Origin: CBFHWU01 sp965659665
GTDB taxonomy: Bacteria; Bacteroidota; Bacteroidia; Flavobacteriales; Flavobacteriaceae
Reading direction: 5' to 3'
Assembly (NCBI GenBank): GCA_965659665.1
Contig: CBFHWU010000028.1
Coordinates: forward strand, 1 to 51,851
DNA: 51,851 bases
Shown: positions 25,522-34,397 of the stretch, piece after piece
Numbering within the stretch: position 1 is the first letter of the stretch
How the letters are laid out: every line of letters begins with the position of its first letter
Translations under genes and position numbers: made by a program
Notes under the pieces: model-generated
Told to the model about the DNA's origin: nothing
What the model saw: the letters and a program-made list of their open reading frames with translations, nothing else
The model's database searches: none

Positions 25522-26713
25522 AAACAAAGGACTTGAAGTAGAAGAAGCGGTATTAGTAGGAATTATTTTACAAAAACAAAAAGAAGAACAAGTTCAAGAA
25601 TACATGGACGAACTCGCGTTTTTGACCTATACTGCTGGTGGAACCGTTCTTAAGCGTTTTACGCAACGTATGGAAACTCCCCATCCAAAAACATTCATAG
25701 GATCTGGCAAAATGGAGGAAGTGATCCATTTTGTTCGTCAAAACAATATTAGCGCGGTGATTTTTGATGATGAGCTCTCCCCCGCTCAACAAGCCAATAT
25801 TGAAGAGTTGTTAAAATGCAAAATTTTGGATCGTACAGGTCTTATACTTGATATTTTTGCTCAACGTGCTCAAACCAGTTATGCACGAACACAAGTAGAA
25901 TTAGCCCAGTATCAATACATTTTACCACGCTTAAAGGGACTTTGGACGCATTTAGAACGACAAAGAGGAGGAATTGGGATGAGAGGTCCAGGAGAAACCG
26001 AAATCGAGACCGATCGTCGAATAGTGAGAGATAAAATTTCGCTACTCAAAAAAAAATTGGTCGTTATTGATAAACAAATGGCGACTCAGCGAGGCAATCG
26101 CGGAGCTCTTGTGCGTGTAGCTTTAGTAGGCTACACAAATGTGGGTAAATCTACCCTCATGAATCTGTTAAGTAAAAGCAAAGTTTTTGCTGAAAATAAG
26201 CTTTTTGCAACTTTAGATACTACTGTTCGTAAGGTAGTAGTAGGGAATTTACCATTTTTGCTCAGTGATACGGTGGGATTTATTCGAAAACTACCTACCC
26301 AATTAGTAGAATCTTTTAAGAGTACACTGGACGAAGTTCATGAAGCTGATTTGCTTTTTCATGTGGTAGATATTGCGCATCCTAACTTCGAAGATCATAT
26401 AGAATCAGTGAACACTTTACTGGCTGAAATTAAGGCTCATAACAAACCTACATTAATGGTTTTTAACAAAATTGATGCGTATCAACCAGAACATATTGAA
26501 AAAGATGATTTGATTACCCAAAAAACAACCAGACACAATACCATAAAGCAATGGGAACAATCGTGGATGGCTCGAGTAAATGGAGATGCTATTTTTATTT
26601 CAGCACAACAGAAAGAAAATATAGAAGCTTTGAGAGATAAGATGTATGAAATGGTTCGAGAAATTCATGTTACACGATTTCCTTACAATTCTTTTTTGTA
26701 TCCTGAACGCTAA
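25514..26713 (+). CDS. hflX: Ribosome-associated GTPase HflX
   Basis: A 399-residue protein. The N-terminal HflX domain contains the glycine-rich segment KTFIGSGKMEEV and, before the G domain, RGGIGMRGPGETEIETDRR. The GTPase domain has P-loop GYTNVGKS (206-213), DTVGFIRKLP (G3) and NKID (G4). HflX binds stalled or hibernating 70S ribosomes and splits them under stress. It is coupled to lpxH, and its TAA shares the four bases CTAA with the stop of the convergent DUF3078 gene. Confidence 0.95.
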   Translation: MIENKGLEVEEAVLVGIILQKQKEEQVQEYMDELAFLTYTAGGTVLKRFTQRMETPHPKTFIGSGKMEEVIHFVRQNNISAVIFDDELSPAQQANIEELLKCKILDRTGLILDIFAQRAQTSYARTQVELAQYQYILPRLKGLWTHLERQRGGIGMRGPGETEIETDRRIVRDKISLLKKKLVVIDKQMATQRGNRGALVRVALVGYTNVGKSTLMNLLSKSKVFAENKLFATLDTTVRKVVVGNLPFLLSDTVGFIRKLPTQLVESFKSTLDEVHEADLLFHVVDIAHPNFEDHIESVNTLLAEIKAHNKPTLMVFNKIDAYQPEHIEKDDLITQKTTRHNTIKQWEQSWMARVNGDAIFISAQQKENIEALRDKMYEMVREIHVTRFPYNSFLYPER

Positions 26714-27579
26714 AGATCAACATTAACTCCAATTCCAAACACTTCCCTTAACTGTAAAGCCTTGACAGCGTTATCGTCGTAAACTGTTTGAATAATCAGA
26801 TTGGTTGAAACATGTTTATTGACCTTCATCTCTGCAATTAAGGTATAATCTAGGTCGATATTTCCAGGTCGATCTAAATAGTCTGAATACAAACTTAATT
26901 TGTGAGTGAGAGTAATATTTTTGATGGCCTCAAATTTATAAAAAGCAGATAAAGAAGCCCCAAGTTCAAATAAATGACTACTTCCCTGTGCTACACCAAA
27001 GTATTCGTCACCCTCCTCCAAGTTGTTAGTAAAGCGACGGCTTACCATAGTTAAACGTTCGGTAAAAGGGGCAATATTAACCCACAAATCTTTGGACTTT
27101 TTCCAATAGAAACCAACCCCTAACTGAATGTATGCAGGGGAGAAAAAACGTGTTTGTAATGATCGTGTTTCCTCTCCTTGGTCATTTTTCCCAAAACGAT
27201 AACCTCGAGCAAATTGTGATTTGAAATTAAAAAAAGTAGAGTAACTCCATGTTTGTGAAAATTGTTTCCCTAAAAGAGAGTTTATTTCCAAACGGTCATC
27301 TGTTTTTTTGGTAAATGAATCTCCACTTTTTTTACTAAGCCCAAATGATCCTGTGAACTTGGTGTCCCATGACCATCCGTTTTCAAAATAACTGATATCG
27401 TAATCCGAATTAAGAGCAATAGAAACGCTGCTTGCACCACCAGAGGCCCATTCACTAAAAGCCGATTGATTTACTAACAAAGTTCCTTTACCTGAACGAG
27501 TCCATCCTTCCTCTTTTTCATTTTCATTAGCTTGTCCAACAATAAGGGCAGGTAGAATAAGCATTAAAAAGACACGCAT
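26710..27579 (-). CDS. DUF3078 domain protein, exported
   Basis: A 289-residue protein beginning with a signal peptide (MRVFLMLILPALIVGQ). The rest is beta-strand-rich with alternating aromatic residues: FSEWASGGASSVSIALNSD, then DDRLEINSLLGKQF, FFNFKSQFARGY and a last strand FGIGVNVDL. This is the DUF3078 pattern and predicts an outer-membrane barrel or periplasmic beta protein. I took the ATG at 27579, since the longer frame begins inside the DUF2480 gene and lacks a signal peptide. It is the last gene of the suf unit, 16 bases after DUF2480. Function unknown. Confidence 0.8.
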   Translation of the reverse strand: MRVFLMLILPALIVGQANENEKEEGWTRSGKGTLLVNQSAFSEWASGGASSVSIALNSDYDISYFENGWSWDTKFTGSFGLSKKSGDSFTKKTDDRLEINSLLGKQFSQTWSYSTFFNFKSQFARGYRFGKNDQGEETRSLQTRFFSPAYIQLGVGFYWKKSKDLWVNIAPFTERLTMVSRRFTNNLEEGDEYFGVAQGSSHLFELGASLSAFYKFEAIKNITLTHKLSLYSDYLDRPGNIDLDYTLIAEMKVNKHVSTNLIIQTVYDDNAVKALQLREVFGIGVNVDL

Positions 27580-27595
27580 AATATTTGTTTTAGGG

Positions 27596-28099
27596 TTATT
27601 TTTTATAAAGTGGTACAGAGGAGCAAGCTTCACCGAAAGCTAATTTTTTTACAATAGGTTGAAGTTTGGTTACAAGCCTAATATAAGCGGACTCAGCAAT
27701 AGCTTCATCTGAACACCCTTTGATGATTACTAAGCCATTTTGATAGGGTTCGAGATCCATCGCTTCAATTGAATCAATAAGTAATTGTTCTTCGAGTTGT
27801 TGAGCCGTTCCAAAATGAGTTTTTTGTGCTATCGGCCCCAGATAGGTGGCGAATAATAACGGTGCCCATTGGGGGACTACTGTTTCTGCACGATATGAAA
27901 AGCTAACAAAGTGATTTTGGTATTGGGTCCAATGATGTGCTTTAAGGAGTTTTCGAAACGCTACTTCTCGCAGCAATTCCCCTTGATGCATAAAGGAATT
28001 GAGTTCAAGGTGTGTTCTTGTACCTATCGGGATAAAATCACTGATGTCTATGGTAATAAGCGCACTTTGAGCAACACGATTAACAATCTGATTATTCAT
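27596..28099 (-). CDS. DUF2480 family protein
   Basis: A 167-residue soluble protein starting MNNQIVNRVAQSALITIDISDF, the characteristic DUF2480 beginning, with WTQYQNHFVSFSYRAETVVPQWA in the middle and SSVPLYKK at the end. The family is restricted to Bacteroidota and usually sits with suf genes, as here, two bases after the DUF59 gene. A role in Fe-S cluster work is inferred only from this context. One conserved cysteine (KGCSDEA) is present near residue 129. Confidence 0.85.
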   Translation of the reverse strand: MNNQIVNRVAQSALITIDISDFIPIGTRTHLELNSFMHQGELLREVAFRKLLKAHHWTQYQNHFVSFSYRAETVVPQWAPLLFATYLGPIAQKTHFGTAQQLEEQLLIDSIEAMDLEPYQNGLVIIKGCSDEAIAESAYIRLVTKLQPIVKKLAFGEACSSVPLYKK

Positions 28100-28101
28100 G
28101 A

Positions 28102-28416
28102 TTAAAGAAAACCTAATTCAAGTTTTGCTTCATCACTCATCAAATCACGAGTCCAAGGAGGGTCAAAAGTAAGTTCTAATTCAACTTCGTTAACTTCATT
28201 AATAGTTTTAACCTTTTCTTTCACTTCATTAGGAAGTGTCTCGGCTACAGGACAATTAGGGGTTGTTAATGTCATTAATAGTTTTACATCTTGATCTTCA
28301 TTTACAAAAACATCATAGATAAGACCTAATTCATAAATGTCAACAGGAATTTCAGGATCGTAAATAGTTTTTAAGACACGCACAATTTTTTCACCTAGTT
28401 CATTCGAATCTGTCAT
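28102..28416 (-). CDS. SUF-associated DUF59/MIP18-like Fe-S assembly protein
   Basis: A 104-residue DUF59 protein: KTIYDPEIPVDIYELGLIYDV, then LMTLTTPNCPVAETLP (with the conserved Cys) and LTFDPPWTRDLMSDEAK. Such PaaD/SufT-like proteins assist maturation of Fe-S proteins, and in Bacteroidota they are part of the suf operon. The start codon lies within sufE (17-base overlap), and DUF2480 follows two bases later, so the three are tightly coupled. Confidence 0.88.
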   Translation of the reverse strand: MTDSNELGEKIVRVLKTIYDPEIPVDIYELGLIYDVFVNEDQDVKLLMTLTTPNCPVAETLPNEVKEKVKTINEVNEVELELTFDPPWTRDLMSDEAKLELGFL

Positions 28417-28837
28417 TGCTCAATTGTGTTTGGTATGCAATAGCATATAGTTTTAATTGTTTAACCATAGAAACCAGCCCGTTTGCCCGAGTTGGTGAAA
28501 GGTGTTCTTTTAATCCAATTTGGTCAATAAACGAAGTATCCGCTTGGATAATATCTGAGGGATTTTGATTGGAAAATACGCGAATCAGAATAGCAATAAT
28601 TCCCTTGGTAATAATTGCATCACTATCGGCAGTAAAAACGACTTGATTATTTTCGAGTTCGGCATGAACCCAAACTTTACTTTGACATCCTTTGATGATA
28701 TTTTCGTCGGTTTTATATTTTTTAGAAATTAAGGGAAGAGACTTGCCCAAGTCAATCATATACTCATAACGTTGCATCCAGTCATCAAACACTGCAAATT
28801 CATCGATAATTTCGGATTGAAGCTGTTGAATTTTCAT
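28400..28837 (-). CDS. sufE: Cysteine desulfuration protein SufE
   Basis: A 145-residue SufE. The active cysteine is Cys51 in IKGCQSKVW, and QRYEYMIDLGKSLP and LSPTRANGL are family-typical. SufE takes persulfide sulfur from SufS and passes it to the SufBCD scaffold in the cytoplasm. It starts 16 bases after the sufS stop and overlaps the DUF59 gene by 17 bases. Confidence 0.93.
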   Translation of the reverse strand: MKIQQLQSEIIDEFAVFDDWMQRYEYMIDLGKSLPLISKKYKTDENIIKGCQSKVWVHAELENNQVVFTADSDAIITKGIIAILIRVFSNQNPSDIIQADTSFIDQIGLKEHLSPTRANGLVSMVKQLKLYAIAYQTQLSNDRFE

Positions 28838-28853
28838 AGTTCAAATATACAAA

Positions 28854-30071
28854 TTAACGCAACATTTCAGCTGCCCGTTTGACCCCTTGTACCAATCGGT
28901 CACATTCTTCTTTTGTGTTATAAAAAGAAAAAGACGCTCTAACAGTTCCTGGAATTTTGTAGTAGTCCATTATGGGTTGTGCACAATGATGACCTGTGCG
29001 AACAGCAATACCCATTTTGTCGAGTAAAGTACCGATATCGTATGGGTGTATTTCATCAATATTAAATGAAATGACAGCTGTTTTTTCGGGGGCTACCCCA
29101 TATATTCGTAAACCTTCAATGCCTAAAAGTTTTTCAGTAGCATATTCAAGTAACTCATTTTCGTAGGGAGCAATTTTTTCAAAACCAATAGCATTCATAT
29201 AATCGAGCGCAGCACCAAAGGCAATACCACCAGCAATATTAGGGGTACCTGCTTCAAATTTATGAGGCAAATCAGCATAGGTTGTTTTTTCAAAACTTAC
29301 TTCAGCAATCATTTCACCTCCTCCTTGGTAGGGTGGAAGTTTACGCAACCATTCTTCCTTTCCGTATAACATTCCGATCCCTGTTGGACCACATATTTTA
29401 TGAGCTGAGGTTGTGTAAAAATCTACATTTAACTCTTGTAAATTCGGACGAATATGCGGAGTGGCTTGAGCCCCATCAATCAAAACAGCAGCTCCAACAT
29501 CATGGGCTATCGAAATAATATGTTTAATTGGATTGATGGTTCCTAATGCATTTGAAACGTGATTGACAAAAACCAATTTGGTTTTGGGGGTTACTAAATT
29601 TTCATAGGCATCCATATCTAGCATCCCATGGTCGTTCATAGGAATGACTTTTAAAACGGCTCCACTACGTTCACAAAGCATCTGCCAAGGAACGATGTTA
29701 GAGTGATGTTCTAAAGCGGAAACTATAATTTGATCTCCTTTTTTGAGAATTGATCCAAATCCAAATGCAACAAGGTTAATGCTGTGTGTTGTTCCAGAAG
29801 TAAGAATAATCTCGTGAGAATGGGCTGCATTAAAATGATGTTGAATAATTTCCCGAGCCATTTCATATTTATCGGTAGCTTCCTGACTTAAAGTGTGAAC
29901 CCCTCGGTGAATATTTGAATTGTAATTTTGATAGTAATCAACAATGACATCAATTACCTGTTGAGGTGTTTGAGAAGTAGCTGCGTTATCGAGATATACT
30001 AAGGGTTGCCCGTTAACTTCTCGATGAAGAATGGGAAAATCTGACCGAATTCGGGTGATATCTAATTTCAT
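28854..30071 (-). CDS. sufS: Cysteine desulfurase SufS
   Basis: A 405-residue PLP enzyme. Seen: YLDNAATSQTP near the N-terminus, ALEHHSNIVPWQ, PLP lysine Lys225 in TSAHKICGPTG, and persulfide cysteine Cys363 in RTGHHCAQP, the group II (SufS/CsdA) arrangement. It removes sulfur from cysteine for Fe-S cluster assembly, with SufE as acceptor. The start was set at the ATG at 30071, one base after the sufD stop, because the longer frame would begin inside sufD. Confidence 0.95.
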   Translation of the reverse strand: MKLDITRIRSDFPILHREVNGQPLVYLDNAATSQTPQQVIDVIVDYYQNYNSNIHRGVHTLSQEATDKYEMAREIIQHHFNAAHSHEIILTSGTTHSINLVAFGFGSILKKGDQIIVSALEHHSNIVPWQMLCERSGAVLKVIPMNDHGMLDMDAYENLVTPKTKLVFVNHVSNALGTINPIKHIISIAHDVGAAVLIDGAQATPHIRPNLQELNVDFYTTSAHKICGPTGIGMLYGKEEWLRKLPPYQGGGEMIAEVSFEKTTYADLPHKFEAGTPNIAGGIAFGAALDYMNAIGFEKIAPYENELLEYATEKLLGIEGLRIYGVAPEKTAVISFNIDEIHPYDIGTLLDKMGIAVRTGHHCAQPIMDYYKIPGTVRASFSFYNTKEECDRLVQGVKRAAEMLR

Positions 30072-30072
30072 T

Positions 30073-31389
30073 TTACAAATTAAAACCAAGGTTAACCCCT
30101 AGTTTTTTGGCGATAAGTCTGTTGATTCGAGATTTTACGGAAGGTATTTTAACACTTGCTAAAACGTTGTTAGCAAAAGCATAAGTGAGCAATGCTCGTG
30201 CTTCTTTTTTAGGTATTCCACGTGCTTGCATATAAAACATTGCGGATTCGTCTAATTGTCCTATGGTACAGCCATGACTACATTTAACATCATCTGCAAA
30301 GATTTCAAGCTGTGGTTTGGTATTAATTGTTACGGTATCGTCCATCAAAATATTGTTATTTTGTTGAAAAGCATTTGTTTTTTGAGCTTCTTTTTCGACG
30401 ACTATTTTACCATTAAAAACCCCTTTTGATTGACCCGCATATATCCCTTTATAGTCCTGATGACTTTCAGAGTTTGGATGTGCGTGATGAACTAAAGTGT
30501 GATGGTCAACTAGTTGTTTGCCTTCAACAAGAGTGATGCCTTTCATTGTGGATTCAATCGCTGCATCGCGGTGGTAAAAGTGAAGATTATTTCGAATAAA
30601 TTTCCCACCAAATGAGAAAGTATGCACTTTGGCATGACTGTGTTTTTTTTGGCTGATATAAGTACTATCGATCAGAGATGAGTTTTCAGCATCATTCTGG
30701 ATTTTATAAAAGTCAATCTGACCTTGCTCTTCTGTAAACACCTCAGTAACTGCATTGGTAAAAACAATTTCAGAAGTTAAACTTTGATGACGTTCAATCA
30801 CTTGGACTTCAGCATTTTTTCCAACGACAATCAAGCTACGAGGTTGTAGCATCAGGGTAGAATTTATACCAGTTGAAAAATAAATGATTTGAACAGGTTT
30901 TTCTACAATTTTATTATCAGGGACACATATGTAGGCCCCTTCTTTTGTAAAGGCTGTATTTAAAGCAGTGAACGAATCCTCCCGATCTGCTACGGAATTA
31001 AAATAACGTTCAATGATGGAACTATACTTTGGTTTTGATAGTGCTGCTGACATTAAACAAACATCAACCCCTTCGTGAGTAGTTTCTGATAAATATGAAT
31101 TGTATATTCCATCTACAAAAATAATTTTATACGTATCGACATCGCTCAGGATATAGTTTTTTACCTCATCAAGAGTAATGTTTTTTTGTGATTTAGGAAA
31201 AACACTAAAATCGTTTTTTAGAAGAGTTTTAAGTGGAGTGAATTTCCAATCTTCCATTTTTTTGTTGGGAAATCCTTGAACTTCAAATGTTTCAATAGCT
31301 TTATTTCGGTCTTCATGCAAAAGGGTTTGTTCGACAATTTCTGATTCGAATGCCATGAATGAGGCGACAAGCTTTTCTTTTAACTCCAT
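30073..31389 (-). CDS. sufD: Fe-S cluster assembly protein SufD
   Basis: A 438-residue SufD. The helical N-terminus (QGFPNKKMEDWKFTPLKTLL) is followed by the right-handed beta-helix core, and the C-terminal region has DDVKCSHGCTIGQLDE with the conserved His/Cys and YMQARGIPKKEAR. It partners SufB and SufC in the scaffold complex. It lies three bases after sufC and one base before sufS. Confidence 0.94.
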   Translation of the reverse strand: MELKEKLVASFMAFESEIVEQTLLHEDRNKAIETFEVQGFPNKKMEDWKFTPLKTLLKNDFSVFPKSQKNITLDEVKNYILSDVDTYKIIFVDGIYNSYLSETTHEGVDVCLMSAALSKPKYSSIIERYFNSVADREDSFTALNTAFTKEGAYICVPDNKIVEKPVQIIYFSTGINSTLMLQPRSLIVVGKNAEVQVIERHQSLTSEIVFTNAVTEVFTEEQGQIDFYKIQNDAENSSLIDSTYISQKKHSHAKVHTFSFGGKFIRNNLHFYHRDAAIESTMKGITLVEGKQLVDHHTLVHHAHPNSESHQDYKGIYAGQSKGVFNGKIVVEKEAQKTNAFQQNNNILMDDTVTINTKPQLEIFADDVKCSHGCTIGQLDESAMFYMQARGIPKKEARALLTYAFANNVLASVKIPSVKSRINRLIAKKLGVNLGFNL

Positions 31390-31392
31390 GAT

Positions 31393-32139
31393 TTATTGTC
31401 CTTGTTTAATCCAATCGTATCCTTTTTCTTCCAGTTCGTGAGCTAATTCCTTACTGCCAGATTTCACAATTTGTCCCTCGTGTAATACATGAACAAAATC
31501 TGGTACTATGTAATCCAATAATCGTTGATAATGTGTAATTACAATAACAGCGTTATTGTCATGTTTAAGTGTATTGACTCCATGGGCGACAATTCGTAAG
31601 GCATCAATATCTAATCCCGAATCTGTTTCGTCCAGTATAGCTAGCTTGGGTTCAAGCATTGCCATTTGGAAAATTTCATTTCTCTTTTTTTCTCCTCCCG
31701 AAAAACCTTCGTTAAGCGATCGTGATAAAAATCGAGAATCAATTTCAAGCATCTTAGCTGTTTCTTTGATTTTTTTTAACATCACATTAGCAGGCATTTC
31801 GTCAAGGCCTTGCCCTTTTCTTGTCTCGTTAATGGAAGTTTTAATGAAGTTTGTAACCGTTACTCCAGGAATTTCTACAGGGTATTGAAAAGACAAGAAA
31901 ATACCTAAGTGTGCGCGTTCATCGGCATTAAGTTCAGAAATATCTTTGCCTTCAAAGGATAATAATCCTTTGGTTATTTCATAATCTTCATGACCAGCGA
32001 TCACAGTAGAAAGGGTACTTTTCCCAGAGCCATTTGGGCCCATAATAGCGTGAACTTCACCAGGTTGAACATCAAGGTTGATTCCTTTTAATATTTCTTT
32101 ACCCTCGACATGGGCATGTAAATTGTCGATGCTTAACAT
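31393..32139 (-). CDS. sufC: Fe-S cluster assembly ATPase SufC
   Basis: A 248-residue ABC-type ATPase. Walker A is GPNGSGKST (34-42), the signature is FSGGEKKRNE, Walker B is LAILDETDSGLD, and the switch histidine lies in VITHYQRLL. No membrane domain is present; it drives shape changes of SufB-SufD. It follows the small lipoprotein gene by two bases and precedes sufD by three. Confidence 0.95.
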   Translation of the reverse strand: MLSIDNLHAHVEGKEILKGINLDVQPGEVHAIMGPNGSGKSTLSTVIAGHEDYEITKGLLSFEGKDISELNADERAHLGIFLSFQYPVEIPGVTVTNFIKTSINETRKGQGLDEMPANVMLKKIKETAKMLEIDSRFLSRSLNEGFSGGEKKRNEIFQMAMLEPKLAILDETDSGLDIDALRIVAHGVNTLKHDNNAVIVITHYQRLLDYIVPDFVHVLHEGQIVKSGSKELAHELEEKGYDWIKQGQ

Positions 32140-32141
32140 AG

Positions 32142-32495
32142 TTAATCGATATTGATTTGTATTGGAGGTGAGGTTACAGGATCTGACGGGGCGATGGAAT
32201 CAATTTCTTTAATACTCAAAATTTGTTCCCATCCTTCGTTGCTAGGATTCTCAGCAATTGTTCCTTTGACATATACTTTTACCATGTCGTATTCGTCTTT
32301 TTGAATAGCAATACATTGTTCATGTAATTCTTTCATGGTATCATCGACAACAACGCCATAAATTTCGGTGCCTGTATTGAGTACAGCAGCCCCTTGATAA
32401 AACAAAAACTCACCTGAAATAATGTTTAATTCTTCTTTCGGGGAACAAGCTAGAAGAAGAATTGAAATATAAAGGAATAAAAATTTATTTTTCAT
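32142..32495 (-). CDS. Small lipoprotein embedded in the suf operon
   Basis: A 117-residue protein with a lipoprotein signal (LYISILLLAC, lipid-anchor Cys17, then SPKEE). The mature part holds EIYGVVVDDTMKELHEQC and VKVYVKGTIAENP, beta strands that could form a small OB-like barrel, and a proline-rich end (SDPVTSPPIQ). It resembles short NlpE-like flavobacterial envelope lipoproteins I recall, but I cannot name the family. It sits between sufB (12 bases) and sufC (2 bases), so it is co-transcribed with cytoplasmic Fe-S assembly genes although it is exported. Confidence 0.75.
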   Translation of the reverse strand: MKNKFLFLYISILLLACSPKEELNIISGEFLFYQGAAVLNTGTEIYGVVVDDTMKELHEQCIAIQKDEYDMVKVYVKGTIAENPSNEGWEQILSIKEIDSIAPSDPVTSPPIQINID

Positions 32496-32507
32496 TTTTT
32501 ATTTAGT

Positions 32508-33953
32508 TTATCCTACGGATCCCTCTAGAGAGATTTCTAATAATTTTTGGGCTTCTACGGCAAATTCCATCGGAAGTTTATTGAGAACTTCTTTAGAAAA
32601 ACCATTCACAATAAGCGCAATTGCCTTTTCGGTATCAATACCACGTTGATTGCAATAAAATATTTGATCTTCGCCAATTTTGCTTGTCGTGGCTTCGTGT
32701 TCGATTTTAGCACTTTTATTTTTAGCTTCTATATAAGGGAAGGTATGAGCTCCACAAAGATTTCCCATCAGGAGGGAATCACACTGCGAAAAGTTACGAG
32801 CATCTGTTGCGCTCTTATTCACTTGTACTAATCCTCGATAACTATTTTGGGATTTTCCTGCCGAAATTCCTTTTGAAATGATTGTACTTTTTGATCGCTT
32901 GCCTATGTGAATCATTTTTGTTCCTGTATCAGCTTGCTGAAAATTATTAGTCACAGCAATAGAATAAAATTCCCCGATACTATCATCTCCTTTTAATATG
33001 CAGGAGGGATATTTCCATGTGACAGAAGAACCAGTTTCAACTTGTGTCCAAGAAATTTTTGATTTATGATGACAGATGCCTCGTTTTGTCACAAAATTAA
33101 AAACCCCTCCATTTCCCTCTTTATCCCCTGGAAACCAATTTTGAACAGTAGAATATTTAATTTCAGCCTCATCATGGGCGATTAATTCTACAACGGCAGC
33201 ATGGAGCTGATTTTCGTCACGAGCAGGAGCGGTACACCCTTCCAAATAGCTAACAAAACTTCCTTGGTCTGCAATTACTAAAGTTCGTTCGAATTGTCCT
33301 GTGCCAGCTTGATTAATACGAAAGTAAGTGGATAATTCCATCGGACAACGAACCCCTTTTGGGATATAACAAAACGAACCGTCTGAAAAAACAGCGGAGT
33401 TTAAAGCGGCGTAATAATTATCTTTTCTTGGGACAACAGATCCAATATATTTTTGGACGAGTTCAGGATGAGTTTGAATAGCTTCTGAAATAGAACAAAA
33501 AATTATCCCTTTTTCAGAAAGGGTCTCTTTAAACGTGGTCGCTACCGAAACAGAGTCCATTACGATATCTACAGCAACTCCAGCGAGTTTCTTTTGTTCA
33601 TTAATGGATATTCCTAGTTTTTCGAAAGTCTTTAAAAGCTCAGGATCAACTTCATCTAAGCTATCATATTTAACAGATGATTTTGGCGCCGAGTAGTATG
33701 AAATTGCCTGGTAGTCTGGTTTAGGGTAGTTAACGTTTGCCCACTCAGGTTCTTCCATGTTACACCAATCCCTATAGGCTTCTAGTCGCCAATCGGTCAT
33801 CCACGTTGGCTCATTTTTACGTTTCGAAATTGCACGTACAATATTTTCATTTAATCCTACTGGAAAAGTATCCGACTCAATATCGGTATAAAATCCGTAT
33901 TCGTACTCTTTATTTTCGAGTTCTTTTTTTAATTCTTCTTCCGTATATCCCAT
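32508..33953 (-). CDS. sufB: Fe-S cluster assembly protein SufB
   Basis: A 481-residue SufB. Typical segments: YEYGFYTDIESDTFPVGLNE, KNEPTWMTDWRLEAY, GTGQFERTLVIADQGS, EGCTAPARDENQLHAAVVE (conserved Cys/Glu region) and ATTSKIGEDQIFYCNQRGI near the end. It is the main scaffold on which the [4Fe-4S] cluster is built with SufC and SufD. It lies 13 bases after the IscA-type gene and is the first large gene of the operon. Confidence 0.95.
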   Translation of the reverse strand: MGYTEEELKKELENKEYEYGFYTDIESDTFPVGLNENIVRAISKRKNEPTWMTDWRLEAYRDWCNMEEPEWANVNYPKPDYQAISYYSAPKSSVKYDSLDEVDPELLKTFEKLGISINEQKKLAGVAVDIVMDSVSVATTFKETLSEKGIIFCSISEAIQTHPELVQKYIGSVVPRKDNYYAALNSAVFSDGSFCYIPKGVRCPMELSTYFRINQAGTGQFERTLVIADQGSFVSYLEGCTAPARDENQLHAAVVELIAHDEAEIKYSTVQNWFPGDKEGNGGVFNFVTKRGICHHKSKISWTQVETGSSVTWKYPSCILKGDDSIGEFYSIAVTNNFQQADTGTKMIHIGKRSKSTIISKGISAGKSQNSYRGLVQVNKSATDARNFSQCDSLLMGNLCGAHTFPYIEAKNKSAKIEHEATTSKIGEDQIFYCNQRGIDTEKAIALIVNGFSKEVLNKLPMEFAVEAQKLLEISLEGSVG

Positions 33954-33966
33954 AGCATGATATTAA

Positions 33967-34296
33967 TTAGAGAGCAAAACTTTCACCGCACCCACATGTC
34001 CGGTTTGCATTAGGGTTGTTAAACACAAACCCTTTTCCATTTAATCCACCTGAATACTCTAAAACCGTACCAGCTAGATATAAAATACTTTTTTTGTCTA
34101 CTACAATCTTAATCGTATTGTCTTCAAAAATAGAGTCATTTTCATGAATATCACGATCAAATTTTAAATCATAAGACAAACCAGAACAACCTCCGCTTTT
34201 GACCCCCACTCGAACATAATCACGAGAAGCATCAAAACCATCTGCATGCATCAACGACACAACCTGTTTTTTAGCAATTTCTGAAACTTTAATCAC
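33967..34296 (-). CDS. HesB/IscA-type Fe-S carrier (SufA-like)
   Basis: A 109-residue A-type carrier. Metal-binding cysteines are Cys37 (SGGCSGLSYDLKF), Cys101 and Cys103 (TCGCGESF). It delivers iron or Fe-S clusters from the SUF scaffold to target proteins. The start is taken as GTG at 34296, because family members begin IKVSExAKK and the longer ATG frame adds an unrelated hydrophobic stretch from non-coding DNA. A -7 element lies 29 bases upstream, making this the first gene of the suf operon. Confidence 0.88.
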   Translation of the reverse strand: MIKVSEIAKKQVVSLMHADGFDASRDYVRVGVKSGGCSGLSYDLKFDRDIHENDSIFEDNTIKIVVDKKSILYLAGTVLEYSGGLNGKGFVFNNPNANRTCGCGESFAL

Positions 34297-34325
34297 AATT
34301 ATAATTAATACTATTAAATGATTTG

Positions 34326-34333
34326 CAAATATA
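34326..34333 (-). promoter_or_regulatory. Bacteroidota -7 element TATATTTG for the suf operon (minus strand)
   Basis: A perfect TAnnTTTG on the minus strand 29 bases upstream of the GTG start. A TTG (complement CAA at 34360-34362) lies 26 bases further up, slightly longer than the usual spacing. Likely main promoter of the ten-gene minus-strand unit. Confidence 0.5.
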
Positions 34334-34397
34334 AGGGATTTGTAGATGAAAATAGATAACAACAGATATTTAAGCGAATTAAAGTATCAGTCATGTT

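Noticed and set aside
26710..34296. A new metabolic island
   Set aside because: Gene content and order match the standard Bacteroidota suf Fe-S assembly operon; only the embedded lipoprotein stands out.
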